A DNA stretch of 35,381 nt, from positions 1-35,381 of the forward strand of contig NZ_CALAHQ010000024.1 of the NCBI RefSeq assembly GCF_937892565.1. Direction: 5' to 3'. How positions within the stretch are numbered: the stretch's first letter is position 1; each line of letters opens with the position of its first letter. The position numbers were made by a program, and so were the translations under genes. The stretch is from an uncultured Roseicyclus sp. (lineage in GTDB: Bacteria; Pseudomonadota; Alphaproteobacteria; Rhodobacterales; Rhodobacteraceae). Positions 8,372 through 17,926 of this stretch are shown here, in pieces. The notes under the pieces are model-generated. The model saw only the letters and a program-made list of their open reading frames with translations, was not told where the DNA came from and did no database searches.

Positions 8372-9418
8372 TCAGGCCGATTGTGGGGTCACGCGTCGCG
8401 CACCCCTTGGAAAAGGCACCAGCCGCCCCTGATCCTCATCCCAGAGCTTGAGGGTAAACGACCGCAGCGCTTCTGCCCAGCCGATGGTCTGCACATCATA
8501 GCGCTGGCGCAGCGCGCGGTGGCAGGCGCGCAAGCGGTAGCTTGGGATATTGGCGTTGAAATGATGGATGTCGTGATAGGTGATATTGGCCACCGCCAGA
8601 TCGAACCACCAGCCCAGATCTAGCGCCGACGACCCCTGCAGCGCGGCACGCGCGGGGTTCAGATCGGGTTTGCGATCCCACCATGTGTCTTCGAAATTAT
8701 GCTGGAGATAGACAAGAAACACGCCGATGCAGGCCGCCACGAACACGGTCGCGCCATAGGTGATCAGCCCTGCCGCCCCCCCCAACACCCAGATCAGCGC
8801 ACCCCAGACCACCAACCCGAGATTGTGCAAGATCACGCCACGCGGATCGACGCGGGCCGCGTTCTTGGGCCAGCGATACGCCAGCACATAGGTGAAAAGC
8901 CCGCCGATGGGGATCAAGATCAGCGGGTGGCGATAGAGCCTGTACCAAAGCCGCCGCCAGACACCGGCTGCTTGCCATTCGCGCAGCGTCATGGTGTGAA
9001 TTTCGGTCGTGTCGCGCTCATCGAGATTGCCCAGATGGGAATGATGGTCGTTGTGGTTGGACTGCATCACCCGATAGGGCGTCAGCGTAAAGACCGACAG
9101 ACCATGACCCGCCAGATCATTGCGTCGCTTGGTCGAAAACAGCGACCCATGCCCGCAATCGTGTTGCAGCACGTAAAGCCGCACGCCCGCAAAGGCATTC
9201 AGCACCACCAACGGGGCCACCAGCCAGCCATTCGGCCAAGACGCGACAGCCAGCCAGAGCGTCAGGACATAAACGGCGAATGTCGCGCCATAGCTGAGTG
9301 CCGCCAGCCGATCATCGCGGGCCGTCCAGCCGCGAACAAAGGCGCGGATTTCGCGTTCAGCCTCGGCGCGGTATTGGGGCGTGATTTCAGGGCGAAGGGA
9401 TGGTGCGGGTTGCATCAT
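8372..9418 (-). CDS. Membrane fatty-acid desaturase
   Basis: A di-iron integral-membrane enzyme that introduces a double bond into an acyl chain using O2. The 348-aa product has the three histidine boxes: HDCGH at 86-90, HNDHH at 122-126 and HDIHH at 282-286. Hydrophobic segments lie at about 43-60, 64-83, 165-181 and 198-238. The arrangement matches the DesA/FADS-like (delta-12/omega type) desaturases; position specificity cannot be read from sequence. Two adjacent ATGs (9418, 9415) are possible, preceded by a weak GAG site; the longer upstream start at 9451 has no support. It is monocistronic, with the glyA terminator directly upstream. Confidence 0.92.
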   Translation of the reverse strand: MMQPAPSLRPEITPQYRAEAEREIRAFVRGWTARDDRLAALSYGATFAVYVLTLWLAVASWPNGWLVAPLVVLNAFAGVRLYVLQHDCGHGSLFSTKRRNDLAGHGLSVFTLTPYRVMQSNHNDHHSHLGNLDERDTTEIHTMTLREWQAAGVWRRLWYRLYRHPLILIPIGGLFTYVLAYRWPKNAARVDPRGVILHNLGLVVWGALIWVLGGAAGLITYGATVFVAACIGVFLVYLQHNFEDTWWDRKPDLNPARAALQGSSALDLGWWFDLAVANITYHDIHHFNANIPSYRLRACHRALRQRYDVQTIGWAEALRSFTLKLWDEDQGRLVPFPRGARRVTPQSA

Positions 9419-9472
9419 TGCACACTCGAAAAAACCTTCCTGGCGAGGCAAGACCTGACCAACAAAGGCAAA

Positions 9473-9512
9473 CCCCCGCGGTCACCACGAATTTATGTCG
9501 TGATCGCGGGGG
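9473..9512 (-). terminator. Rho-independent terminator of glyA
   Basis: A long stem pairs CCCCCGCG-TCAC-ACGA with TCGTGAT-CGCGGGGG around a loop of about 7 bases. Read on the minus strand it is followed by TTTGCCTTTGTTGG, a T-rich tail. It lies about 50 bp after the glyA stop and about 55 bp before the desaturase start. Confidence 0.72.
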
Positions 9513-9530
9513 CTTCAAGATCGTTGCGCA

Positions 9531-9548
9531 CGAAACGGCCCCGTTTCG
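9531..9548 (-). terminator. Short perfect hairpin directly after glyA
   Basis: CGAAACGG and CCGTTTCG form an 8-bp perfect stem with a 2-base spacer, 17 bp beyond the glyA stop and just ahead of the larger terminator. There is no T run on the minus strand. It may be a 3'-end stabilising or accessory structure. Confidence 0.4.
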
Positions 9549-9564
9549 CAAAAGATGTCGTGGC

Positions 9565-10860
9565 TCAGAGGCCGGGATAGATCGGGAAGCGATGGCACAG
9601 CGCCTCGACCTCGGCGCGGACCTGTGCCTCGATTGCGCTGTTGCCTGCTTCACCATTGGCGGCCAGCCCATCGACCACCCGGCCGATCCAGTCGCCGATC
9701 TGGCGGAACTCGGGCGCCCCAAAGCCACGCGTCGTGCCCGCCGGGCTGCCCAGACGGATGCCGCTGGTGATCGTGGGCTTTTCGGTGTCAAACGGGATGC
9801 CGTTCTTGTTGCAGGTGATGTGCGCGCGCCCCAGCGCCTGTTCGGTGGCGTTGCCCTTGACGCCCTTGGGCCGCAGATCGACCAGCATCAGATGCGTGTC
9901 GGTGCCGCCGGTGACGATATCAAGCCCGCCCTTCATCAACTGATCGGCCAGCGCCTGGGCGTTGGCGATCACCTGGGTCTGATAGTCCTTGAATTCGGGG
10001 CGCAGCGCCTCGCCAAAGGCCACGGCCTTGGCGGCGATCACATGCATCAGGGGGCCGCCCTGAATGCCGGGGAAGATGGCCGAGTTCACCTTTTTCGCGA
10101 TGCCCTCGTCATCGGTCAGGATCATGCCGCCACGGGGCCCGCGCAGCGTCTTGTGCGTGGTTGTGGTCGCGACATGGGCATGTGGGAAGGGCGAGGGGTA
10201 ATGCCCCGAGGCCACAAGCCCCGCGAAATGCGCCATGTCGACCAGAAGATAGGCGCCCACGCTGTCGGCAATTTCGCGCATTTTCGCGAAATCGATGATG
10301 CGCGGAATGGCCGACCCGCCTGCGATCAGCATCTTGGGCTGATGCGCGATGGCCAGCTCTGCGATCTGGTCATAATCGATCTGAAGATCGTGTTGGCGCA
10401 CGCCGTATTGAATGGCGTTGAACCATTTGCCCGACTGGTTGGGCTTGGCTCCGTGCGTCAGGTGACCGCCGGCGTCAAGGCTCATGCCAAGGATGGTGTC
10501 ACCCGGCTGCAAAAGCGCGGTAAACACGCCCTGATTGGCCTGTGAGCCGGAATTGGGCTGGACGTTGGCAAAGCCCACACCGAACAAGGCTTTGGCCCGT
10601 TCGATGGCCAGATCTTCGGCAATATCGACAAACTGGCAGCCGCCGTAATAGCGCCGACCCGGATAGCCCTCGGCGTATTTGTTGGTCATCACCGAGCCCT
10701 GCGCCTCCATCACGGCGGCAGAAACGATGTTTTCCGAAGCGATCAGTTCGATCTCATGGCGCTGGCGGCCAAGCTCCTGACGGATCGCGCCGAAAATCTC
10801 GGGGTCGCGGGTTTCCAGCGTTTCGGTGAAAAAGCCGGTGTCGCGGTGGGGGGCGTTCAT
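9565..10860 (-). CDS. glyA: Serine hydroxymethyltransferase
   Basis: A PLP enzyme that interconverts serine plus tetrahydrofolate and glycine plus 5,10-methylene-THF, the main source of one-carbon units. The 431-aa product is of normal length. The PLP-lysine motif [14 protein letters not shown] has K237. Other family signatures include [10 protein letters not shown] (38-47), [15 protein letters not shown] (60-74) and the [12 protein letters not shown] segment. The ATG at 10860 has GGGAG nine bases upstream (GGGAGACGCTGCC-ATG). A longer frame reaching 11118 overlaps the divergent nadK gene and is not credible. It is divergent from nadK across 196 bp and ends in a strong terminator. Confidence 0.98.
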   Translation of the reverse strand: MNAPHRDTGFFTETLETRDPEIFGAIRQELGRQRHEIELIASENIVSAAVMEAQGSVMTNKYAEGYPGRRYYGGCQFVDIAEDLAIERAKALFGVGFANVQPNSGSQANQGVFTALLQPGDTILGMSLDAGGHLTHGAKPNQSGKWFNAIQYGVRQHDLQIDYDQIAELAIAHQPKMLIAGGSAIPRIIDFAKMREIADSVGAYLLVDMAHFAGLVASGHYPSPFPHAHVATTTTHKTLRGPRGGMILTDDEGIAKKVNSAIFPGIQGGPLMHVIAAKAVAFGEALRPEFKDYQTQVIANAQALADQLMKGGLDIVTGGTDTHLMLVDLRPKGVKGNATEQALGRAHITCNKNGIPFDTEKPTITSGIRLGSPAGTTRGFGAPEFRQIGDWIGRVVDGLAANGEAGNSAIEAQVRAEVEALCHRFPIYPGL

Positions 10861-11056
10861 GGCAGCGTCTCCCTTCATGAGGCTGTAGGCGGTGTGATTT
10901 AGCCTGACCTTTACGGGATGGAAGGGGGTGGGGAAAGGGCCCAAAGCGTCACGATGCCCGCGGAAAGCGGCGCAAGCGGTGCGCAAGATGGATTGAGTTT
11001 CCGCGCCACCCGCGCAAGGGTGGCCAGAGGCCCCCAGCCAAGGAAAGACCAAAGAC

Positions 11057-11824
11057 ATGCCCGCGGCGCGCACCATCGCCTTTCTCGCCTCTGACACGCC
11101 CATGTCGCAAGACGCCAAGGCGCGGCTCGAGGCGCGCTATGGCGCCCATGCGCCGGAGGATGCCGATGTCATCGTGGCGCTGGGCGGGGATGGGTTCATG
11201 CTGGCCACCTTGCACGCCACCCAGGCGCTTGAGGTGCCCGTATACGGCATGAACCGCGGCACTGTCGGCTTCTTGATGAATGCCTATGACGAGGACGCGC
11301 TGGTCGCCCGGCTTGAGGCGGCCGAGGTGGCGGCGATCAATCCGCTGCACATGACCGCCACCACGACCGCGGGCGACGTGGTCGAGGCGCTGGCCATCAA
11401 CGAGGTCAGCTTGCTGCGGGCGGGCCCACAGGCTGCCAAGCTGCGTATCCTTGTCGATGGGCGGCTGCGGATGGAGGAATTGGTCTGCGATGGCGCGCTG
11501 GTGTGCACGCCCGCCGGATCGACTGCCTACAACTATTCCGCCCATGGACCGATCCTGCCCATCGAGGCGGATGTGCTCGCCTTGACCGCGGTGGCGGCGT
11601 TTCGCCCAAGGCGCTGGCGCGGCGCGCTTTTGCCCAAACATGCGGTGGTGCGCTTTGACGTGATCGATCCTGGCAAGCGGCCGGTCATGGCCGATGCCGA
11701 CAGCCGGTCTGTCGCCAATGTCGTGTCGGTGGAAATCCGCTCGCACCCCGAAATCACGCATCATATCCTGTTCGATCCCGGTCACGGGCTGGAAGAGCGG
11801 CTGCTGCGCGAACAATTCACCTGA
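11057..11824 (+). CDS. nadK: NAD kinase
   Basis: Phosphorylates NAD at the 2' position to NADP, the only de novo source of NADP. The 255-aa product is short but typical of alphaproteobacterial forms. Diagnostic motifs are GGDG at 43-46 with the catalytic aspartate, NE at 115-116 (INEVSLLR), and [25 protein letters not shown] from 144, which contains the NAD-binding segment. The ATG at 11057 is preceded by AAGGAAAG with suitable spacing. The next gene on the same strand is an NADP-type malic enzyme, so the pair links NADP synthesis to its reduction, although a hairpin and a palindrome between them suggest separate transcription. Confidence 0.96.
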   Translation: MPAARTIAFLASDTPMSQDAKARLEARYGAHAPEDADVIVALGGDGFMLATLHATQALEVPVYGMNRGTVGFLMNAYDEDALVARLEAAEVAAINPLHMTATTTAGDVVEALAINEVSLLRAGPQAAKLRILVDGRLRMEELVCDGALVCTPAGSTAYNYSAHGPILPIEADVLALTAVAAFRPRRWRGALLPKHAVVRFDVIDPGKRPVMADADSRSVANVVSVEIRSHPEITHHILFDPGHGLEERLLREQFT

Positions 11825-11852
11825 ACCGCACGCGGCGTTGCGCCGCGTTCAG
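11821..11852 (+). terminator. Hairpin after nadK
   Basis: CGCGGCG (11831-11837) pairs with CGCCGCG (11841-11847) around TTG. An outer CTGAAC/GTTCAG pair (11821-11826 and 11847-11852, overlapping the stop codon) extends it with a bulge. The stem is strong but there is no T run, so it could be a terminator or a 3'-end structure. Confidence 0.42.
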
Positions 11853-11869
11853 AGTCGCGCGCAAAAAAT

Positions 11870-11883
11870 GTTTAACGTTAAAC
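11870..11883. promoter_or_regulatory. Perfect 14-bp palindrome upstream of maeB (candidate operator)
   Basis: GTTTAACGTTAAAC is exactly self-complementary, AT-rich within GC-rich sequence, and ends 22 bp before the maeB ATG. A CpG centre flanked by symmetric AT-rich arms is typical of LacI-family operators, several of which control central carbon metabolism in Rhodobacterales. Regulator identity is inference. Confidence 0.5.
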
Positions 11884-11905
11884 GAGTTTTCCAGCGGAGG
11901 GCGCC

Positions 11906-14185
11906 ATGAGCGACGACAGACAAGACGGATTGCGCACCGCCGCCTTGGCCTATCATGAATTTCCCAAGCCCGGAAAACTGGAAATCCGGGCCACCAAACC
12001 TTTGGCCAATGGCCGCGATCTGGCGCGCGCCTATACCCCCGGCGTGGCCGAGGCTTGCCTTGAAATCAAGGCCGATCCGGCCAATGCCGCCCGCTACACG
12101 ACGCGTGGAAACCTTGTTGCCGTCGTCACCAATGGCTCCGCCGTGCTGGGTCTTGGCAACATCGGCGCGCTGGCATCCAAGCCGGTGATGGAGGGCAAGG
12201 CGGTCTTGTTCAAGACCTTTGCCAATATCGATTGCTTCGACATCGAATTGAACGAAGCCGACCCGGTGAAACTGGCCGATATTGTCTGTGCGCTGGAACC
12301 CACCTTTGGTGCGATCAACCTCGAAGACATCAAGGCGCCGGATTGTTTTATCGTTGAACAAATCTGTCGCGAGCGGATGAACATTCCCGTGTTCCACGAC
12401 GATCAGCATGGCACCGCCATCGTCGTGGGAGCGGCCGCCAGCAATGCGCTGTTGGTGGCGGGCAAGCGGTTCGAAGATATCAAGATCGTGTCCACCGGCG
12501 GCGGCGCCGCGGGGATCGCGTGTCTCAACATGCTGGTGAAACTGGGGGTGCGGCGCGAAAACATCTGGCTGTGCGACATTCACGGGCTGGTCCATGAGGG
12601 CCGCGAGATCGACATGAACCCGCAAAAGGCGGCCTATGCGCAGGCAAGCGACCTGCGCACGCTGTCCGATGTGATCGACGGGGCCGATCTGTTCCTTGGC
12701 CTGTCGGGCGCTGGCGTTCTGACGCCCCAGATGGTGGCGCGCATGGCACCGCGCCCGATCGTTTTCGCCTTGGCCAACCCCACCCCCGAGATCTTGCCCG
12801 ATGCGGTTCGTTCGGTCGCGCCCGATGCGATCATCGCCACGGGGCGTAGCGATTTTCCCAATCAGGTCAACAATGTGCTGTGTTTTCCCTTCATCTTTCG
12901 CGGCGCGCTTGATGTCGGCGCGACCGAGATCAATGACGCGATGAAAATCGCCTGCATCGAAGGTATCGCGGCCTTGGCGCGCGCCACCACCAGCGCCGAA
13001 GCCGCGGCGGCCTATGCGGGCGAACAGTTGACCTTTGGCGCCGATTACCTGATCCCCAAGCCCTTTGACCGCCGCCTGATCGCGGTGGTGGCCAGCGCCG
13101 TGGCCGAGGCCGCGATGGCCTCGGGTGTGGCGACGCGGCCCCTCGATGATCTTGATGCCTATCGCGAGCGTCTGAACCAATCGGTGTTCCGCTCGGCGAT
13201 GATCATGCGGCCGGTGTTCGACGCCGCCCGCTCCGCCGAGCGCCGCATCGTCTTTGCCGAGGGCGAGGATGAGCGCGTGTTGCGCGCCGCCCAGGCGATG
13301 GTCGAAGAAACCACCGACAAGCCGATCCTGATCGGTCGCCCCGACGTGATCGATACCCGCATCGCACGCGCGGGGCTGACATTGCGCGCGGGGCGCGATT
13401 TCGATCTGGTGAACCCCGAAAATGACCCGCGCTACCGCGATTACTGGCAAACCTATCATGCCCTCATGGCGCGGCGCGGTGTGACGCCCGATCTGGCGCG
13501 CGCGATCATGCGCACCAACACCACCGCCATCGGCGCGGTCATGGTCCACCGCGGCGAGGCTGACTCCCTGATCTGCGGCACGTTTGGGCAATATCTCTGG
13601 CATCTCAAATACATCACCGAGGTGCTGGCAAGCGATGGTTTGCATCCCGTCGGCGCGCTCAGCCTGATGATCTCGGATGCGGGGCCGTTGTTTATCGCGG
13701 ATACGCAAGTGCACCCCGAACCAACGCCCGATCAGATCGCCGACACCGTGCGCGGTTGCGCGCGCCATGTCCGCCGCTTTGGCATCGTTCCCAAGGTGGC
13801 GCTGTGTTCGGGCAGCCAGTTCGGCAATCTTGACACCGACAGCGGGCGGCGCATGCGCGCGGCACTTGATATCCTTGATCAAGATGGCGCCGATTTCATC
13901 TATGAGGGTGAAATGCATGTCGACACCGCGCTTGACGCGGAATTGCGCGAACGGCTTTTGCCCGGCAGCCGGATGGAGGGGGCAGCCAATGCGCTGGTCT
14001 TTGCCTCGACCGATGCGGCGGGTGCGGCGCGCAACATGCTCAAAGCGCGCGCTGGCGGGCTGGAGGTCGGGCCGATCCTGATGGGGATGGGCAACCGCGC
14101 CCATATCGTGACGCCCTCGATCACGGCGCGCGGGCTTTTGAACATCTCGGCCCTGGCCGGAACCCCGGTCAGCACCTACGGGTGA
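11906..14185 (+). CDS. maeB: NADP-dependent malic enzyme with phosphotransacetylase-like C-terminal domain
   Basis: Decarboxylates malate to pyruvate while reducing NADP, supplying NADPH and a pyruvate exit from the TCA cycle during growth on C2-C4 acids. The 759-aa product is the long MaeB form. Residues 1 to about 425 are the malic enzyme: Y43-T-P-G, K98, E140-D141, D165-D166-Q-H-G-T and a dinucleotide loop [14 protein letters not shown] (187-200). Residues about 445-759 resemble phosphotransacetylase ([15 protein letters not shown] near 449), a domain that regulates the enzyme, often through acetyl-CoA, rather than catalysing acetyl transfer. The ATG has GGAGGG upstream. A 14-bp palindrome just upstream may be an operator. 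A hairpin follows the stop codon. Confidence 0.95.
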   Translation: MSDDRQDGLRTAALAYHEFPKPGKLEIRATKPLANGRDLARAYTPGVAEACLEIKADPANAARYTTRGNLVAVVTNGSAVLGLGNIGALASKPVMEGKAVLFKTFANIDCFDIELNEADPVKLADIVCALEPTFGAINLEDIKAPDCFIVEQICRERMNIPVFHDDQHGTAIVVGAAASNALLVAGKRFEDIKIVSTGGGAAGIACLNMLVKLGVRRENIWLCDIHGLVHEGREIDMNPQKAAYAQASDLRTLSDVIDGADLFLGLSGAGVLTPQMVARMAPRPIVFALANPTPEILPDAVRSVAPDAIIATGRSDFPNQVNNVLCFPFIFRGALDVGATEINDAMKIACIEGIAALARATTSAEAAAAYAGEQLTFGADYLIPKPFDRRLIAVVASAVAEAAMASGVATRPLDDLDAYRERLNQSVFRSAMIMRPVFDAARSAERRIVFAEGEDERVLRAAQAMVEETTDKPILIGRPDVIDTRIARAGLTLRAGRDFDLVNPENDPRYRDYWQTYHALMARRGVTPDLARAIMRTNTTAIGAVMVHRGEADSLICGTFGQYLWHLKYITEVLASDGLHPVGALSLMISDAGPLFIADTQVHPEPTPDQIADTVRGCARHVRRFGIVPKVALCSGSQFGNLDTDSGRRMRAALDILDQDGADFIYEGEMHVDTALDAELRERLLPGSRMEGAANALVFASTDAAGAARNMLKARAGGLEVGPILMGMGNRAHIVTPSITARGLLNISALAGTPVSTYG

Positions 14186-14186
14186 C

Positions 14187-14214
14187 GGGCAAGCCCCTTG
14201 GTTGGGCCTTGCCC
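14187..14214 (+). terminator. Hairpin after maeB
   Basis: GGGCAAG (14187-14193) pairs with CTTGCCC (14208-14214), with further CCC/GGG pairing inside. It starts 1 bp after the maeB stop. The tail GCGCCCCATCTAG has no T run, so it is only a probable terminator. Confidence 0.45.
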
Positions 14215-14318
14215 GCGCCCCATCTAGCCGTTAGCGCCCCCATGCGGCACTATCGACGAATTGCGCCAGCCCCCTGCGCGACGATACAAAGTTGCGCAAA
14301 GATACGGAGGGACAACCC

Positions 14319-16214
14319 ATGGGATACACCGAGATTTATGAACGCGCCAAGCGCGACCCCGACGGGTTCTGGATGGAGGCCGCCGAGGGCATCGATTGGG
14401 TCACGCAACCCTCCAAGGCGCTCTTTGCCGATCATGCCCCGCTCTATGAATGGTTCGCCGATGGCACGCTCAACGCGTGCTGGAATGCGGTCGACCGCCA
14501 TGTGGCCGCAGGCCATGGCGATCGGCTGGCGATCATCCATGACAGCCCGCTGACCGGGTCCACCCACAAGATCACCTATGCCGAGTTGCAAAAGCGCGTG
14601 GCAAGCCTTGCCGGGGCGCTCAAGGCCAAGGGCATCGAAAAGGGCGACCGCGTCATCATCTACATGCCGATGGTCCCCGAGGCGCTCGAGGCGATGCTGG
14701 CCTGTGCGCGGCTGGGGGCGGTTCATTCCGTGGTGTTTGGCGGTTTCGCGGCCAATGAGCTGGCTGTGCGGATCGATGATTGCACGCCCAAATGCATCAT
14801 CGCGGCCAGCTGCGGGATAGAGCCGGGGCGCGTGGTGCATTACAAGCCGCTTGTGGACGGCGCGCTTGCCATCGCCAGCCACAAACCTGATTTCTGCGTC
14901 ATCTTTCAGCGCGAACAGGAAGTGGCCAAGCTGGAACCGGGCCGCGATCATGACTGGCACGGCTTTCAATACGGGGTGGAACCGGCCGATTGCGTGCCGG
15001 TCGCGGGCAATCACCCGGCCTATATCCTTTACACCTCCGGCACGACGGGCCAGCCCAAGGGCGTGATCCGTCATACGGGCGGTCATCTGGTCGCGCTCAA
15101 CTGGTCGATGCGCAATCTCTATGACATGAACCCCGGCGAGGTCTTCTGGGCCGCGTCGGATGTGGGCTGGGTCGTGGGCCACAGCTATATCTGCTACGGG
15201 CCGCTCACCTTTGGCTGCACCACCATTCTCTTCGAAGGCAAGCCCGTGGGCACGCCGGATGCCGGCACGTTCTGGCGGGTGATCCAGGATCACAAGGTCA
15301 AATGCCTGTTCACCGCCCCCACCGCCTTTCGCGCGATCAAGCGCGACGATCCTTTGGGCGAATTGGTGGGCGATTACGATCTGTCGGGTTTTGAAAGCCT
15401 GTTTCTGGCCGGCGAACGCGCCGACCCCGACACCGTCGAATGGGCGCAAGACAAGCTGGGCGTGCCGGTGATCGACCATTGGTGGCAGACCGAAACGGGC
15501 TGGCCCATCGCGGGCAATCCGCTCGGGATCGAAAGGCTGGCCATCAAGATCGGCAGCCCTTCGGTGCCGATGCCCGGCTATGATGTGCGGGTTCTCGATG
15601 AGGCGGGCCACCCAGTGGCCCCCGGCCAGCTTGGCGCCATCGCCATCAAGCTGCCCTTGCCGCCCGGCACCTTGCCCAATCTGTGGCAAGCCGAGGCACG
15701 GTTCCGCAAATCCTATCTCGATCATTTCCCGGGCTACTACGAAACCGGCGATGCGGGCATGATCGATGCCGATGGGTATCTCTACATCATGGCGCGCACC
15801 GATGATGTGATCAATGTGGCGGGCCATCGCCTGTCGACCGGCGCGATGGAAGAGGTTCTGGCCTCGCACCCGGATGTGGCCGAATGTGCGGTGATCGGCG
15901 TGGCAGACAGCCTCAAGGGGCAAGTGCCGCTGGGGCTTTTGTGCCTGAACAAGGGTGCCAGGATCACGCCCGAGCAGGTGGTGAAAGACTGTGTCAGGCT
16001 GGTGCGCGACCGCATCGGCCCGGTGGCAGCCTTCAAGCTGGCGGTGGTGGTCGACCGCCTGCCCAAGACGCGGTCGGGCAAGATCTTGCGCGCCACCATG
16101 GTCAAGATCGCCGATGGTGAGGCCTTCAAGATGCCCGCCACCATCGATGACCCCGCCATTTTGGACGAAATCCGGGCCGCGCTGGCGCCGCTGGGCTACC
16201 CCGCGAAAGGATGA
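14319..16214 (+). CDS. prpE: Propionyl-CoA synthetase (propionate--CoA ligase)
   Basis: Activates propionate to propionyl-CoA through an acyl-AMP intermediate, feeding the methylcitrate or methylmalonyl pathway. The 631-aa product matches PrpE in length and in the segment AVHSVVFGGFAANELAVRID. The AMP-binding P-loop YTSGTTGQPKG is at 238-248, WWQTETGWPIAG is the substrate/ATP motif, and the adenylation lysine is K588 in TRSGKILRATM. The ATG at 14319 is chosen over one at 14292 because GGAGG lies 9 bases upstream of it. Acetyl-CoA synthetase is the main alternative, but the TETGWPIAGN form favours PrpE. A histidine kinase gene follows 80 bp downstream. Confidence 0.93.
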   Translation: MGYTEIYERAKRDPDGFWMEAAEGIDWVTQPSKALFADHAPLYEWFADGTLNACWNAVDRHVAAGHGDRLAIIHDSPLTGSTHKITYAELQKRVASLAGALKAKGIEKGDRVIIYMPMVPEALEAMLACARLGAVHSVVFGGFAANELAVRIDDCTPKCIIAASCGIEPGRVVHYKPLVDGALAIASHKPDFCVIFQREQEVAKLEPGRDHDWHGFQYGVEPADCVPVAGNHPAYILYTSGTTGQPKGVIRHTGGHLVALNWSMRNLYDMNPGEVFWAASDVGWVVGHSYICYGPLTFGCTTILFEGKPVGTPDAGTFWRVIQDHKVKCLFTAPTAFRAIKRDDPLGELVGDYDLSGFESLFLAGERADPDTVEWAQDKLGVPVIDHWWQTETGWPIAGNPLGIERLAIKIGSPSVPMPGYDVRVLDEAGHPVAPGQLGAIAIKLPLPPGTLPNLWQAEARFRKSYLDHFPGYYETGDAGMIDADGYLYIMARTDDVINVAGHRLSTGAMEEVLASHPDVAECAVIGVADSLKGQVPLGLLCLNKGARITPEQVVKDCVRLVRDRIGPVAAFKLAVVVDRLPKTRSGKILRATMVKIADGEAFKMPATIDDPAILDEIRAALAPLGYPAKG

Positions 16215-16294
16215 TAAACCCTTGCCATCGCCCCGCCTTTGGCGCGGGCGGTGGCAGCTTGCGGGCGGGTGGTGCGGTAATCGGGAGTGCGGGT

Positions 16295-17851
16295 ATGGCC
16301 AAGCGTGATGGCGTCAAGCCGGATGAACCAGCCGGTGATGGAACGGGCGGTGTGTCCGACACGCTGCAACTGTTCAGCCATGATATCCGCTCGGCCATGT
16401 CGGATGTGATCGGCGGTTTGCGCCTTGTCGACCCGGACCGGCTTGACCCCGAAGCGCGCTTGCAGATCGAACGCGTGCGGGCCGCGGCCGAAACGCTGGC
16501 AGGGCTTGTGGATGGTGCCTTGACGGCGGCGGCGGGTGATCGGCTGTTTTTTCACGAAGACCGCTATCTGCGTCTGGAGCATTGGCTGCCTGCGTTAAGC
16601 GGGCGTTGGTCGGGGCGTGCCCGTGCGGGGGGTGGGCATTTCGCGCTTCACTGCGGGGCTGATCTTCCGGCGGGGGTGCTGATGTCACAACTTGTGCTGG
16701 ATCGCATCATCGGCAATCTGATCTCGAACGCGCTGATCCATGCCCCCGGCGCGCCGGTCAGCCTGTCACTGTCGGGGGCGCCGGGGCAGGGGCTGACCCT
16801 TCTGGTGCGCGATGGTGGGCCGGGTTTTGCGCAAGACATGCTCGACCGGGTTGCCGGTGGCACGGATGCGGGGCCGACGGGGCCCACCGCCGGGGCCGGG
16901 CTTGGGCTGCGGATTGCGGCGGGTTTGTCGCGCGACATCGGCGGCAGCTTGCAGCTTGGCAACCATGCAGGGGGCGGCGCGGCGCGGCTCTATCTGCCCG
17001 AAGCCTTGCTGGATCGCGATGGCAGCGCGTCCGCCGCTGATCTCTTGCCCGATCTGGCGGGCTTGCGCATTCTGGTAGCCGAGGACAATCTGACCAACCA
17101 GACCATCTTGCGCCAGTTGCTGGGCCGCATGGGCGCGCAGGCGGCTTTTGTCGCCGATGGTGTCGCGGCGCTGGATCTGATCGGGCAGCAAGATTTCGAC
17201 ATCGCGCTGATCGACATCGAGATGCCGCGCCTGTCAGGGCTTGAGGTGATGCGCGCCGTGCGGGCGCGTGGCGATGCGGCGGGGCGCATGCCCATGGTCG
17301 CCCTGACCGCCTATGTGCTGCGCGACAACCGCGAAGCGATCTATGCCGCGGGTGCGGATGGCATCATTGGCAAGCCGATCTCCTCGGGCGCCGATTTCGG
17401 CCTGGCGATCTTGCGCTATGCCGGGCGGCCATCGGGTCTGCCCGAGCCCGAGGATGTCTTGGCAGCCGGGCTTGGTGCGGCGGGATTTGGCCGCAGGCTT
17501 GACCGCAAGCGGTTCGATGCCTTGCTGGCCGTCGCCGGGCCCGAGGGCGCGCGTGAATTGTTGCAGCGTCTGCACGAAGATCTGGGTGCGGTGCGTGCCA
17601 CGCTTGATGCGGCGGTGGCCACTGGCGACATTCCCGAAATCCGCGCCCAGACCCATATTCTGATCGCGCTGTCGGGCGCTGTCGGGGCCGAACGGCTGCA
17701 CCAATTGGCCGAGGTTCTCAATATCGCGGCCAAGCGGCGGCGCAGCGGCGATCTCGGCGCGCTTTATGCACCCTGCCGCGCCGATCTGGGCGCGCTGATC
17801 GATCTGGTCATGGCCGAGGCGGCAAAGGCGGGCGTGCGGTTCGAGCCCTGA
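16295..17851 (+). CDS. Cytosolic hybrid histidine kinase (HisKA-HATPase-REC-Hpt), no sensor domain
   Basis: The 518-aa signalling protein lacks any transmembrane or PAS region. The dimerisation/phosphoacceptor helix has H29 (LFSHDIRSAM). The ATPase domain shows N-box residues N141 and N145, the G1 box DGGPGF (173-178) and the G2 box GAGLGL (200-205). A receiver domain starts near 257, with acidic E263-D264, phosphoacceptor D307, T338 and K360. A C-terminal Hpt-like four-helix domain has H454, but the usual H-x-L-K-G reads H-I-L-I-A. It should be a phosphorelay hub that takes its signal from partners or from its concentration. The ATG at 16295 follows a GGGAG site. Target and input are unknown; adjacency to prpE may be chance. 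Confidence 0.88.
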   Translation: MAKRDGVKPDEPAGDGTGGVSDTLQLFSHDIRSAMSDVIGGLRLVDPDRLDPEARLQIERVRAAAETLAGLVDGALTAAAGDRLFFHEDRYLRLEHWLPALSGRWSGRARAGGGHFALHCGADLPAGVLMSQLVLDRIIGNLISNALIHAPGAPVSLSLSGAPGQGLTLLVRDGGPGFAQDMLDRVAGGTDAGPTGPTAGAGLGLRIAAGLSRDIGGSLQLGNHAGGGAARLYLPEALLDRDGSASAADLLPDLAGLRILVAEDNLTNQTILRQLLGRMGAQAAFVADGVAALDLIGQQDFDIALIDIEMPRLSGLEVMRAVRARGDAAGRMPMVALTAYVLRDNREAIYAAGADGIIGKPISSGADFGLAILRYAGRPSGLPEPEDVLAAGLGAAGFGRRLDRKRFDALLAVAGPEGARELLQRLHEDLGAVRATLDAAVATGDIPEIRAQTHILIALSGAVGAERLHQLAEVLNIAAKRRRSGDLGALYAPCRADLGALIDLVMAEAAKAGVRFEP

Positions 17852-17926
17852 CGTGGTGCGCGGCCTTGCGCTGGGCGGCCGGGCGGCACAAACTGTGCGC
17901 AAAGGCCCAATCTCTGGAGCAACCCC

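Noticed and set aside
10861..11056. Possible riboswitch in the glyA-nadK intergenic region
   Set aside because: No conserved riboswitch core (glycine, SAM or THF type) could be recognised, only ordinary GC-rich sequence with ribosome sites.
10861..11118. N-terminal extension of glyA to 11118
   Set aside because: It would overlap the divergent nadK start. The ATG at 10860 has a good ribosome site and matches family N-termini.
11849..14104. Minus-strand frame of 751 codons opposite maeB
   Set aside because: MaeB has full domain motifs on the plus strand; the opposite product is low-complexity and without signatures.
14292..14299. TTGCGCAA palindrome upstream of prpE, also upstream of the acyl-CoA synthetase (25417-25424)
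   Set aside because: The same octamer occurs inside several coding regions in this window (for example in the integrase, kinase, fadJ and glycosyltransferase genes), so it is not specific to promoters.
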